Translations under genes and position numbers: made by a program | In this document: positions 51,501 through 57,623 of the stretch, one piece after another | How positions within the stretch are numbered: position 1 is the first letter of the stretch | Layout of the letters: each line of letters begins with the position of its first letter | NCBI GenBank assembly: GCA_030424845.1 | Contig: JAUHWC010000002.1 | Coordinates: forward strand, 62,001 to 126,000 | Origin: Alphaproteobacteria bacterium | Lineage (GTDB): Bacteria; Pseudomonadota; Alphaproteobacteria; Sphingomonadales; Sphingomonadaceae | Direction of reading: 5' to 3' | DNA length: 64,000 nt | Notes under the pieces: model-generated | The model's database searches: none | The model's input: only the letters and a program-made list of their open reading frames with translations | What the model was told of the DNA's origin: nothing

Positions 51501-51649
51501 TCTGGTCCGCCGGTCCCATAGTTCTCTGGCGAGCCGAGGATGCAGTCGGCAGCAGCGTGTTCCGCCCAACTGCTGCATCCATCCTGAAGTCCGGTGGCCA
51601 AAAAGTAGCCGTCGATCCCATCGGCCGCATCCGCCCGGCGCGTGACTGA
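48509..51649 (+). CDS. cas9: CRISPR-associated endonuclease Cas9, type II-C
   Basis: ATG 48509 after GGGAGG gives 1046 residues, a compact type II-C size. RuvC-I is FGFDIGTTSIG with Asp10. An Arg-rich bridge helix follows (RRKRRMMRRQLRRRRTRRRD). RuvC-II has Glu528 (RVEVAREVGK). The HNH domain has CNRQC and VEHIWPR with catalytic His609 (Glu608 replaces the usual Asp, as I recall for the Parvibaculum Cas9 lineage). RuvC-III is DHRHHAMDAL with His753 and Asp756. All catalytic residues are intact, so it should cleave DNA guided by crRNA and tracrRNA. Stop and cas1 start share a base (TGATG). Confidence 0.98.
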   Translation: MASELVFGFDIGTTSIGSAVVKMDSAAGTGEVAHLGVRIFPEARDPDGIPFNQERRKRRMMRRQLRRRRTRRRDLNQLLNQAGFLPEFSKTSSSAWANAMGMDPWLLRAKAVSEPLGALELGRALYHLAQRRHFRGRDFEGTTVDTGDSEDTPSADEQKAASQREKDRSTLKSSGQTLGAFLAAIPEREERRRGYHFAREDVAAEFRAIITAQAPHHAQLREADFVAALQQAIFDQKPVFWRKATLGVCRLMPGAELAASASWVSQEKRMLEKLNNLRIEEGNGRPLDDNERKALLALLRTQDTATWGGIRRHLKLYWRKNDLPEKPTFNLERGGEKGLVGNRLENRLSMIMGQRWDADGVLRDRMRREIHARLYAADYGQIGSRIVIRREAERRLARSEEGTRLQADFGLTDEEVDKLVSLTFAPGWEPFSEDALWQFLPRLKQGAMFGTLLSGPEEENWRASSFPDREKPTGSWVDRLPTPGNSREEVDRQKSVRNPTVLRVQNELRKVVNNLIAVYGQPDRIRVEVAREVGKSARDRAEELTRNRAREKERKKAAGELRKGGITAPSRDDIEKYLLWEECNRQCPYTGLMIDFGALFHRGEFQVEHIWPRWRSLDNSFANKTLCHRDFNLRKSNRTPFEAFEHDAEGWESALTRVRSFSGPRGRVEIKAKRFAATEIPADFAARQLTDTGYAARQAVGFLKMLFPDLGQTSEVRVATLAGRVTSRLRHNWGLNNILSDTGEKTRADHRHHAMDALVVALAHPGYTQRLSRWFQARDAATPQAEPPLDPPFRDARAQAERKAADIVVSHRVRRKVSGPLHKDTTYGDAGPAQGSGGIAYRWFVTRKPVEMLTKSLLGDDAAWPDPTIRERVRAWVEANGGDPKKAFLNGYPTVSDGGAPIRKVRIHVKQQQKLMAPLKNGYADLGNNHHMAVFRNGDGRVETEIVSLFEAADRLRRHQPVVRKSLNDAPLVMSLAQGDTVSFSDGKLKGLWIVQSVWSAGPIVLWRAEDAVGSSVFRPTAASILKSGGQKVAVDPIGRIRPARD

Positions 51650-52581
51650 TGCTGCGGAAGACGATCGAGATCGCAACTCCGGGAACTCGCCTCTCGGTTG
51701 CGCACTGCCAACTGGTGATTGAACGACCGGAGTTACCCAAGGCAACTGTCCCCATCGAGGATCTGGGCGTACTTGTAATCGACGACGCACGCGCCAGCTA
51801 TACGCAGGCGGTCTTCATCGAATGTCTTGCCTCCGGCGCCACCGTCATCATTTCCGGCCACGATCACCTACCGACCGGAATGATGCTGCCGATGGACGGG
51901 CATCATGCGCTGACCGAGCGGCACTGGGCGCAGGTTGAGGCAAGCGCACCGCTGCGCAAGCGCTTGTGGCAGACGATCATCGTCGCCAAGCTGCGCCAGC
52001 AGGGGCGGCTACTCACCAAGACGACCGGGCAGGATGCGGGACTAGCCGCGCTGGCGGGTAGGGTGCGATCTGGCGACCCGGACAACCTGGAGGCACAGGG
52101 CGCGCAGCGTTATTGGCCAAAGCTGTTCGGTCGGGACTTCCGCCGCGATCGCGCCGCCGGTGATGCCAATGCGTTGCTCAATTATGGCTATGCCATCGTA
52201 CGAGCGGCCTGTGCTAGGGCGCTGGTGGCATCTGGCCTCCTTCCCTCGCTCGGCGTATGGCACCGCAACCGGTCCAACCCCTTCTGCCTTGCCGATGATC
52301 TGCTGGAGCCGTGGCGCCCGATCGTCGACTGGAAAGTGCACGACATCAAAAAGAGGGGCGATGGACCGCAGCGTCTTGACGACCGCCCAACCCGCGCAGC
52401 GCTGCTTTCCATTTTAAACGAAACAGTGCTCGTGGGGAGCAAGCGCTGGCCGGTGTTGCTCGGCATCGAACAATCGGCAGCAAGCCTCGCAAAGGCACTG
52501 ATGCAGAATGACCGCGATGCGCTGATTCTGCCCGGAAGCCTGCCTCTCCAACTTGACTTGCTTGACGATGGCGCGGGCTGA
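51649..52581 (+). CDS. cas1: CRISPR-associated endonuclease Cas1
   Basis: The 310-residue protein has the Cas1 metal-binding residues: Glu148 (DNLEAQGAQRYWP), His205 (GVWHRNRSNPF) and Asp217 (ADDLLEPWRP). N-terminal beta-domain segments (EDLGVLVIDDARASYTQAVF) are also family-like. Cas1 with Cas2 integrates new spacers. It is coupled to cas9 and overlaps cas2 by 14 bp, so the adaptation module is intact. The sequence fits the type II Cas1 length. Confidence 0.97.
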   Translation: MLRKTIEIATPGTRLSVAHCQLVIERPELPKATVPIEDLGVLVIDDARASYTQAVFIECLASGATVIISGHDHLPTGMMLPMDGHHALTERHWAQVEASAPLRKRLWQTIIVAKLRQQGRLLTKTTGQDAGLAALAGRVRSGDPDNLEAQGAQRYWPKLFGRDFRRDRAAGDANALLNYGYAIVRAACARALVASGLLPSLGVWHRNRSNPFCLADDLLEPWRPIVDWKVHDIKKRGDGPQRLDDRPTRAALLSILNETVLVGSKRWPVLLGIEQSAASLAKALMQNDRDALILPGSLPLQLDLLDDGAG

Positions 52582-52930
52582 GACACCACCAGCCTATCCC
52601 ATCCAGCCCTGGGGGTGGCGCAGTATGTGGATCATCGCCATGTTTGATCTGCCTGCGGATACTAAAGCCGCACGCCGCGCCTATACTCGTTTTCGCAAGG
52701 ATCTTCTCAAAGACGGCTTCACGATGATGCAGTTTTCGGTCTATATTCGCCACTGCGCATCGTTCGACAATGCCGAACTACATGCTGCTCGCATGGGGGC
52801 CAAAGTACCTCAAAAAGGAGAGGTCCAATTCCTGATCATCACCGACAAGCAGTTCGGCCGAATCAAGGTCTATGTCGGAAAAAAACGTGACAATCCCACC
52901 CCGGCGCCTGCCCAACTGCAGCTTTTTTGA
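52568..52930 (+). CDS. cas2: CRISPR-associated endoribonuclease-like Cas2
   Basis: From ATG 52568 (inside the end of cas1) the protein is 120 residues. The ferredoxin-like core is MWIIAMFDLPADTKAARRAY, then GFTMMQFSVYIRHC and VQFLIITDKQFGRIKVYVG. The conserved Asp in FDLP is present. A 20-residue N-terminal extension precedes the core, so a later start at the ATG of MWIIAMF is possible. It bridges Cas1 dimers during spacer acquisition. The array begins 49 bp after its stop. Confidence 0.94.
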   Translation: MARAETPPAYPIQPWGWRSMWIIAMFDLPADTKAARRAYTRFRKDLLKDGFTMMQFSVYIRHCASFDNAELHAARMGAKVPQKGEVQFLIITDKQFGRIKVYVGKKRDNPTPAPAQLQLF

Positions 52931-52941
52931 CCTCGCGAAGG

Positions 52942-52966
52942 AAAAAGCCGAGCATTTTCAATCGGT
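52942..52966 (-). terminator. Candidate terminator of the crRNA precursor
   Basis: On the minus strand ACCGA and TCGGC form a short stem (one G-T) followed by TTTTT at 52946-52942. It lies 13 bp beyond the last repeat in the crRNA direction, in the right place to end the minus-strand array transcript before it enters cas2 in antisense. The stem is weak. Confidence 0.5.
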
Positions 52967-52978
52967 AACACGAGGGCT

Positions 52979-54468
52979 GTTCTAGCAGAACGAGAGAGGG
53001 CTGCAATCCGCAGCTGGCATGACGGCGGGGTTCAATGGGAATTAGTTCTAGCAGAACGAGAGAGGGCTGCAATCCGCAGCTATCATCGCACGGACGAAGG
53101 ACAGGAAGCGGTTCTAGCAGAACGAGAGAGGGCTGCAATCCGCAGCCCGTCGGGAAGCGTGGCGTCATAGAACAGGGTTCTAGCAGAACGAGAGAGGGCT
53201 GCAATCCGCAGCTTCGTATACTCAAACCCACGAGATCGCATCGTTCTAGCAGAACGAGAGAGGGCTGCAATCCGCAGCTAGACCGAGCCTGTGGTCAGGT
53301 TGACGAACGTTCTAGCAGAACGAGAGAGGGCTGCAATCCGCAGCTGTTGGGGCACTTGATCTCGACCAGACCGTCAGTTCTAGCAGAACGAGAGAGGGCT
53401 GCAATCCGCAGCACGCGCCTGTCGATACCGCCGCATGGGCGAGTTCTAGCAGAACGAGAGAGGGCTGCAATCCGCAGCCTATTCGCGGCCTATCTCATCA
53501 GTGGCAGGGTTCTAGCAGAACGAGAGAGGGCTGCAATCCGCAGCTGGGCGTGGTGACATTCCTTGCACAAGCTGGTTCTAGCAGAACGAGAGAGGGCTGC
53601 AATCCGCAGCGCGATTGTCCGCCGCCTAATATGTCCGGCGTTCTAGCAGAACGAGAGAGGGCTGCAATCCGCAGCACTTCGCCATCCTCAGCGCAGTCTC
53701 ACGCAGTTCTAGCAGAACGAGAGAGGGCTGCAATCCGCAGCTCAACAACGAGCCACTTGCTCGCAGCTTTGGTTCTAGCAGAACGAGAGAGGGCTGCAAT
53801 CCGCAGCTCGGTGCCGTGGTGATACTCGTCAACCAGTTGTTCTAGCAGAACGAGAGAGGGCTGCAATCCGCAGCCGCTCGGCATCATCGCTCTAATCACC
53901 ATTGGTTCTAGCAGAACGAGAGAGGGCTGCAATCCGCAGCGGTTGTGTAACTGGCATAAGGTGCTGAAGGGTTCTAGCAGAACGAGAGAGGGCTGCAATC
54001 CGCAGCTAATCGGTCGCCTGCTCGGCGTTCTGGATAGTTCTAGCAGAACGAGAGAGGGCTGCAATCCGCAGCATAAGCACGGCCAAGGTGTGGCGGTGGA
54101 TGGTTCTAGCAGAACGAGAGAGGGCTGCAATCCGCAGCCGTGCTGCCGAAGATCAGGTTGGGGTCTGCGTTCTAGCAGAACGAGAGAGGGCTGCAATCCG
54201 CAGCGCGATAGTGCGCCGCCTGATATGTCCGGCCGTTCTAGCAGAACGAGAGAGGGCTGCAATCCGCAGCGGACAACGAACACGTCACCGATGCTATCCT
54301 GTTCTAGCAGAACGAGAGAGGGCTGCAATCCGCAGCAAGGTAGGATTGTGTTCGCGCAGGATTGGCGTTCTAGCAGAACGAGAGAGGGCTGCAATCCGCA
54401 GCAATCAATGGCCGGTTCCCCAACCGTCCGTAGTTCTGGCAGAACGAGAGAGGGCTGCAATCCGCAGC
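52979..54468 (-). CRISPR. Type II-C CRISPR array: 23 repeats of 36 bp, 22 spacers
   Basis: Repeats begin at 52979 and recur mostly every 66 bp to 54433-54468. They are identical except the last one, which has a T-to-C change in the crRNA sense (TTCTGG in place of TTCTAG on the plus strand). Spacers are 30 bp apart from number 6 (32), number 10 (29) and number 13 (31), counted from cas2. Pairing with the tracrRNA anti-repeat shows the crRNA is read on the minus strand, where the repeat starts GCTGCGGATTGC. Each repeat contains TTGCAG, 16 bp and the extended -10-like TGCTAGAAC, a probable internal promoter. Confidence 0.98.
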
Positions 54469-54572
54469 GCTATCCCCTGTCTAAGCAACCACCAGATCGT
54501 CTGCAGCCAGTATCAACCTACTTCGCTCCCCGGTGGATAACGGCAGATAAACTCCAGCACCACCGTGGGTCA

Positions 54573-54581
54573 TGCTATAAT
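54573..54581 (+). promoter_or_regulatory. Extended -10 just before the HGG-motif gene
   Basis: TGCTATAAT is a perfect extended -10 ending 6 bp before the ATG at 54587, so transcripts would begin at or near the start codon (leaderless). No good -35 is present, as is common with extended -10 boxes. The stretch 54469-54572, which is the upstream side of the array in the crRNA sense, holds no other feature I can support. Confidence 0.55.
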
Positions 54582-54586
54582 GGCGC

Positions 54587-54910
54587 ATGCCGCTGCCCAA
54601 CATCATCTCCGGTAATGCACCCCGGTGCAAGGCTCAGTGCAAGGCAAGGGGTGACCAGTGCCGCAACCCAGCCGCCTACGGTATGACCGTGTGCAGATAC
54701 CACGGTGCCAAGAAGCCCGAAGCTATTAAGCGCGGGAAGAGCCACTGGAACTACCAGCACGGGCAAGAGACGCTCGAAGCCAAGGCCGAGCGGAGCAAGA
54801 GGCTTGCAGAGCTGCACGAGCTTGAGGCACTATCATACGCATACGGGCTGGTGCCCGCAGGAACCCCACGATGGCGGGGTCGGAAGCCGAAGGGGATAGC
54901 GGGCTCGTGA
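54587..54910 (+). CDS. HGG-motif-like phage/satellite protein
   Basis: The 107-residue protein has the pattern RCKAQCKARGDQCRNPAAYG, then MTVCRYHGAKKPEAIKRGKS, close to the Cys-rich HGGxSxG-type proteins found in prophages and mobile elements (C-x-x-x-C, C-x-x-H-G). It likely binds zinc and perhaps nucleic acid. Function is unknown. The stop overlaps the next gene as GTGA. Confidence 0.65.
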   Translation: MPLPNIISGNAPRCKAQCKARGDQCRNPAAYGMTVCRYHGAKKPEAIKRGKSHWNYQHGQETLEAKAERSKRLAELHELEALSYAYGLVPAGTPRWRGRKPKGIAGS

Positions 54911-55311
54911 AACTTAAAACCCTCCTACCAGTGTGCGCTTTGCTTGCTTCTGTTGCTGCACAGGCGGCTGACGATGATGAACAGTGGGTGGAGCTTGCTC
55001 GCGATAGCGAAGCTGGAGTGGTGTCTTCCTATGATGCCCGTTCGGTCCGCACGGAAGGTGATTACCGGCAAGTCTGGGCACGTGATCGTTACAATGATCA
55101 GCACCGTGATGTTCGGGAAGTCAGGGCGCTCTATGAAGTTGATTGTGCCGAACCGGCTATCAGGCTCGTCCAGAGCCTGACCTTTCTGCGCAGCGGGCGG
55201 GTACAGGAAGTTGAGGGTGTCGACAGCTGGAAGAACATTATCGACTGGGGTAGGGATTACGACCCCTCAGGAGCCTTGCACCGCGCTGTCTGCCGAGCTC
55301 AGGTACGTTGA
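54907..55311 (+). CDS. Surface-adhesin E-like secreted protein
   Basis: GTG 54907 overlaps the stop of the HGG-motif gene (GTGA). The 134-residue protein has a signal peptide (KLKTLLPVCALLASVAAQAA) and the surface-adhesin-E-like pattern QWVELARDSEAGVVSSYDAR, then YRQVWARDRYND and a CRAQVR end. Two Cys residues could form a disulfide. This family is often found on mobile elements with unclear function. Confidence 0.6.
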   Translation: MKLKTLLPVCALLASVAAQAADDDEQWVELARDSEAGVVSSYDARSVRTEGDYRQVWARDRYNDQHRDVREVRALYEVDCAEPAIRLVQSLTFLRSGRVQEVEGVDSWKNIIDWGRDYDPSGALHRAVCRAQVR

Positions 55312-55316
55312 TCAGT

Positions 55317-55343
55317 AGGAGCGAACCAGACGGTGGCTGGTCG
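55317..55343. repeat. Direct repeat flanking the nuclease-like gene, left copy
   Basis: ACCAGACGGTGGCTGGT at 55325-55341 recurs exactly at 55987-56003, with imperfect similarity for about 5 bp on each side. The copies flank the gene at 55379-55813. Confidence 0.7.
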
Positions 55344-55378
55344 GGCGGTAGGCTTCACCGTGGTTCCTTTATTGCCCG

Positions 55379-55813
55379 ATGATATCCCTACTCATCCTCG
55401 CCGCCACAGCGGTAGTTCCAACTGGTCAGGTGTTCACCTGCAATCCCACTCATTTTTGGGACGGTGATGGCCCTATCTGGTGCGAAGAGGGACCTAGGAT
55501 CAGGCTGTCCGGTATTGCTACGCGCGAGATGGACGGGACCTGCCGCAGTAACCAGCCCTGCCCTGATGCAAGCGCTGAGGAAGCCAGAGATTCTCTTGTG
55601 AGACTGGTTGGTAGACCCACTGGTCGTAGCGCGCAGGGACATGTTCTCGTTGAAGGTCCGACAATGACCTGCACGTCTCTTGGTAACGGTGTCGGAAGCC
55701 GCACGGCTGCTTGGTGTGTTTCACCGATAGGCGGCGACCTGTCCTGCGCCATGGTTGCTGGTGGGTGGGCGTTGCGTTGGGAGCGCTATTGGGGTGATCA
55801 TCGCTGCGATTAA
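55379..55813 (+). CDS. Thermonuclease (SNase)-like secreted protein, probably degenerate
   Basis: The 144-residue protein has a short signal sequence (MISLLILAATAVVPTGQVFT) and a DGDGPIWCEEGPRIRLSGIA stretch that matches the start of staphylococcal-nuclease-like proteins (D-G-D and R-I-R-L-x-G-I). The usual second catalytic region is not clear. Several Cys residues suggest disulfides. It may be a divergent or inactive nuclease. It lies between the two 17-bp direct repeats. Confidence 0.55.
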   Translation: MISLLILAATAVVPTGQVFTCNPTHFWDGDGPIWCEEGPRIRLSGIATREMDGTCRSNQPCPDASAEEARDSLVRLVGRPTGRSAQGHVLVEGPTMTCTSLGNGVGSRTAAWCVSPIGGDLSCAMVAGGWALRWERYWGDHRCD

Positions 55814-55978
55814 CAGCTTGCAACGAGCCACCGGAAGGCTTGCTCCAAGAGTGAACACCTAACGCGCAGTTTAGTATGTACACACAACCCGTGGGTCCCA
55901 TCTGACGGATTGGGGGGTACCGCCCCGGTGGGGTGCCGCTGGTCAGGATTTAACAGGGGGGGTGGGGGTGTCGAATCA

Positions 55979-56005
55979 GGGAGCAGACCAGACGGTGGCT
56001 GGTTG
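55979..56005. repeat. Direct repeat flanking the nuclease-like gene, right copy
   Basis: Right copy of the 17-bp exact repeat described for 55317-55343, 662 bp away. Confidence 0.7.
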
Positions 56006-56035
56006 GCTAGCAGGGCAGCTAGATCGCACCAACGG

Positions 56036-56054
56036 TGAAACCTAAGTGAAACCT
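56036..56054 (+). promoter_or_regulatory. Paired TGAAACCT sites (candidate integrase arm sites, right)
   Basis: TGAAACCT at 56036-56043 and 56047-56054, 11 bp apart, the same unit, spacing and orientation as at 42158-42176. It lies 57 bp inside the attR-side repeat. Confidence 0.65.
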
Positions 56055-56110
56055 TTGCAATGAAGCACAGACGCTTATCGCCTAGGTTAATCCCCATAAG
56101 TATCTGAAAT

Positions 56111-56170
56111 AAGGTGGTGAGCCCTGCTGGGCTCGAACCAGCGACCTACTGATTAAAAGTCAGTTGCTCT
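56111..56170. repeat. attR-side copy of the 60-bp direct repeat (within tRNA-Lys)
   Basis: Identical to 41967-42026. Here it belongs to the intact tRNA-Lys gene, covering its 3' 56 nt and four bases beyond the CCA end. Confidence 0.95.
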
Positions 56171-56190
56171 ACCAACTGAGCTAAGGGCCC
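56115..56190 (-). tRNA. tRNA-Lys (TTT), intact, integration target
   Basis: A 76-nt cloverleaf on the minus strand: acceptor GGGCCCT pairs with AGGGCTC (one G-U), the anticodon arm ACTGA-CTTTTAA-TCAGT exposes TTT, the T arm contains GTTCGAG, the discriminator is A and CCA is encoded. The element lies downstream of its 3' end, so the tRNA stays functional after integration. Its 5' end is 3 bp from the folK stop. Confidence 0.97.
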
Positions 56191-56192
56191 AC

Positions 56193-56702
56193 TCACCGGA
56201 GGCGTCCCCTAAGGACGGGGCGGGGGCGGGTCAAGCGCGCATGTAGCTGTTTGATCGTCAGCCCGGTGACAGGGTCGCGCCAATCGGGTGCGATCTGCGC
56301 GGCAGGGCCAAGCACGAAGTCGCGTTCGCGAAACAGCGGATGGGGAATCTGCAGGCCCTCCCGCGCCACCATGCCGCCGGACCACAGCACGATGTCGAGG
56401 TCGAGCGTGCGCGAGCGCCAGCGCTGGCCCGTGCGCTTCCGGCCCATGACATGCTCCAGCACCTGCAGCGCCTCGAGCATCTCGTCCGGCTCCCACGCGC
56501 TGGAGACGATCGCGGCGGCATTGGCATATTGCCGCTGCGACGGGCCGACGGGCGCGCTGGTGATGATCGGCGATCGGGCGAGCACCGCGCCGACGGCGGG
56601 CGACATCAGCTCCATCGCCGCCTCCAGCACGTCACGCGGACGGCCGAACCGGGGGTGGCGCTGGTTGGAACCGAGCGCGATGAGATAGAGGTGGGTGGTC
56701 AA
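56193..56702 (-). CDS. folK: 2-amino-4-hydroxy-6-hydroxymethyldihydropteridine pyrophosphokinase
   Basis: The 169-residue protein has HPPK signatures: LIALGSNQRHPRFGRPRDVL, YANAAAIVSSAWEPDEMLEA and RKRTGQRWRSRTLDLDIVLW (with the metal-binding D-L-D), then IPHPLFRERDFVLGPAAQIA. It makes the pterin pyrophosphate for folate synthesis. Its ATG overlaps the aguB stop (4 bp), so they are coupled. Presence of folK just upstream of the tRNA marks the ancestral chromosome edge. Confidence 0.95.
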   Translation of the reverse strand: MTTHLYLIALGSNQRHPRFGRPRDVLEAAMELMSPAVGAVLARSPIITSAPVGPSQRQYANAAAIVSSAWEPDEMLEALQVLEHVMGRKRTGQRWRSRTLDLDIVLWSGGMVAREGLQIPHPLFRERDFVLGPAAQIAPDWRDPVTGLTIKQLHARLTRPRPVLRGRLR

Positions 56703-57574
56703 ATGTCTTCGGCAATGCGCCCGTAAAGCTGCGGGCGGCGATCACGGAAGAAGCCCCAGCTGGCACGGTGCTTGCGCGCAGCTTCGAGGTCCAGCGTGGC
56801 GACCAGCACGCCGGTTTCCGCGCGCCCGAACTGTTCGATGTAGTCACCCCATTCGTCGCAGATGAAGCTGTGACCGTAGAAGGTGGTGCCCGTTTCCTGC
56901 GAACCTTCATGTCCGATGCGGTTGGCGGCGACCACCGGCATGCAGTTGGACACGGCATGGCCGATCATGGCGCGGCGCCACATGCGGCTGGTATCCATGT
57001 CGGCATCCTTGGGTTCGGAGCCGATGGCGGTGGGATAGAGCAGCACCTGCGCGCCTTTCAGGGCCAGGCAGCGCGCCGTTTCGGGATACCACTGGTCCCA
57101 GCAGATGCCGATGCCGATGCGCGCGGTGCCGGTGTCTGTGGGAATGTCCCACACCTTGAACCCGTCATTCCCGGGACGGAAATAGAACTTCTCCTCATAG
57201 CCCGGCCCGTCGGGGATATGGCTCTTGCGATAGGTGCCCTGGATCTCGCCCCTGGCATCGATCATTGCCAAGGTGTTGTAATAGTGGTGCCCGTCGCGCT
57301 CGAAGAAGCTGGTCGGGATCGCCACGCCCAGCTTCGCCGCCAGCGCCTGCATGGCGATGACCGAAGGATGCTCCGCAGTCGGGCGGGCGAGCGCGAAGAA
57401 CTCGTCCTTCTCCTCGCGGCAGAAATAGGGGCCTGAAAACAGTTCCGGCGGCAGGATGACCTGCGCGCCCTTGCCGGCAGCTTCCTCCACCAGCGCGGAA
57501 ACGGCTGCGATATTCTCGGATTCGTCCTCTGATCCGAGGGCGAGTTGCAAGGCGGCGACAGTGAGCTTGGTCAT
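56699..57574 (-). CDS. aguB: N-carbamoylputrescine amidase
   Basis: The 291-residue nitrilase-superfamily protein has the catalytic triad Glu44 (ILPPELFSGPYFC), Lys117 (YRKSHIPDGPGY) and Cys158 (GIGICWDQWYPE). The YRKSHIP and YFRPG contexts and ASWGFFRDRRPQLYG end fit AguB. It converts N-carbamoylputrescine to putrescine. The agmatine deiminase partner is not in the window. Confidence 0.93.
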   Translation of the reverse strand: MTKLTVAALQLALGSEDESENIAAVSALVEEAAGKGAQVILPPELFSGPYFCREEKDEFFALARPTAEHPSVIAMQALAAKLGVAIPTSFFERDGHHYYNTLAMIDARGEIQGTYRKSHIPDGPGYEEKFYFRPGNDGFKVWDIPTDTGTARIGIGICWDQWYPETARCLALKGAQVLLYPTAIGSEPKDADMDTSRMWRRAMIGHAVSNCMPVVAANRIGHEGSQETGTTFYGHSFICDEWGDYIEQFGRAETGVLVATLDLEAARKHRASWGFFRDRRPQLYGRIAEDI

Positions 57575-57623
57575 GGCCTTGGCCCTTATTCTGCCGCCGC
57601 CCGCGTGTAAATTGCGCGTGTGG

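Larger units (their letters stand above)
55814..56114. other. Right-end non-coding stretch of the element
   Basis: No supportable gene. It contains the right copy of the ACCAGACGGTGGCTGGT repeat (55987-56003), a G-rich tract (near 55959-55970) and the right integrase-arm-like sites at 56036-56054. It ends at the attR-side repeat. Confidence 0.6.
41967..56170. mobile_element. Integrated satellite-like element in tRNA-Lys carrying type II-C CRISPR-Cas
   Basis: The element lies between two identical 60-bp copies of the tRNA-Lys 3' end, which gives a unit of about 14,144 bp. It has a tyrosine integrase next to one end, paired TGAAACCT sites near both ends, an AlpA-like regulator and a primase/helicase-like gene, in the order seen in P4-like satellites and related integrative elements. 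No capsid, tail, terminase or conjugation genes are visible, so it should depend on a helper for transfer. Several backbone genes look less GC-rich than the flanking chromosome, and 47160-47640 is markedly AT-rich. CRISPR-Cas9 occupies the cargo half. Classification as a satellite is inference. Confidence 0.88.

Noticed and set aside
53035-54686. Open frames through the CRISPR array, with a recurring Ser-Arg-Thr-Arg-Glu-Gly-Cys or Glu-Arg-Ala-Ala-Ile-Arg-Ser unit
   Set aside because: They are translations of the 36-bp repeat kept open because the 66-bp unit is a multiple of three. There is no ribosome site or family match.
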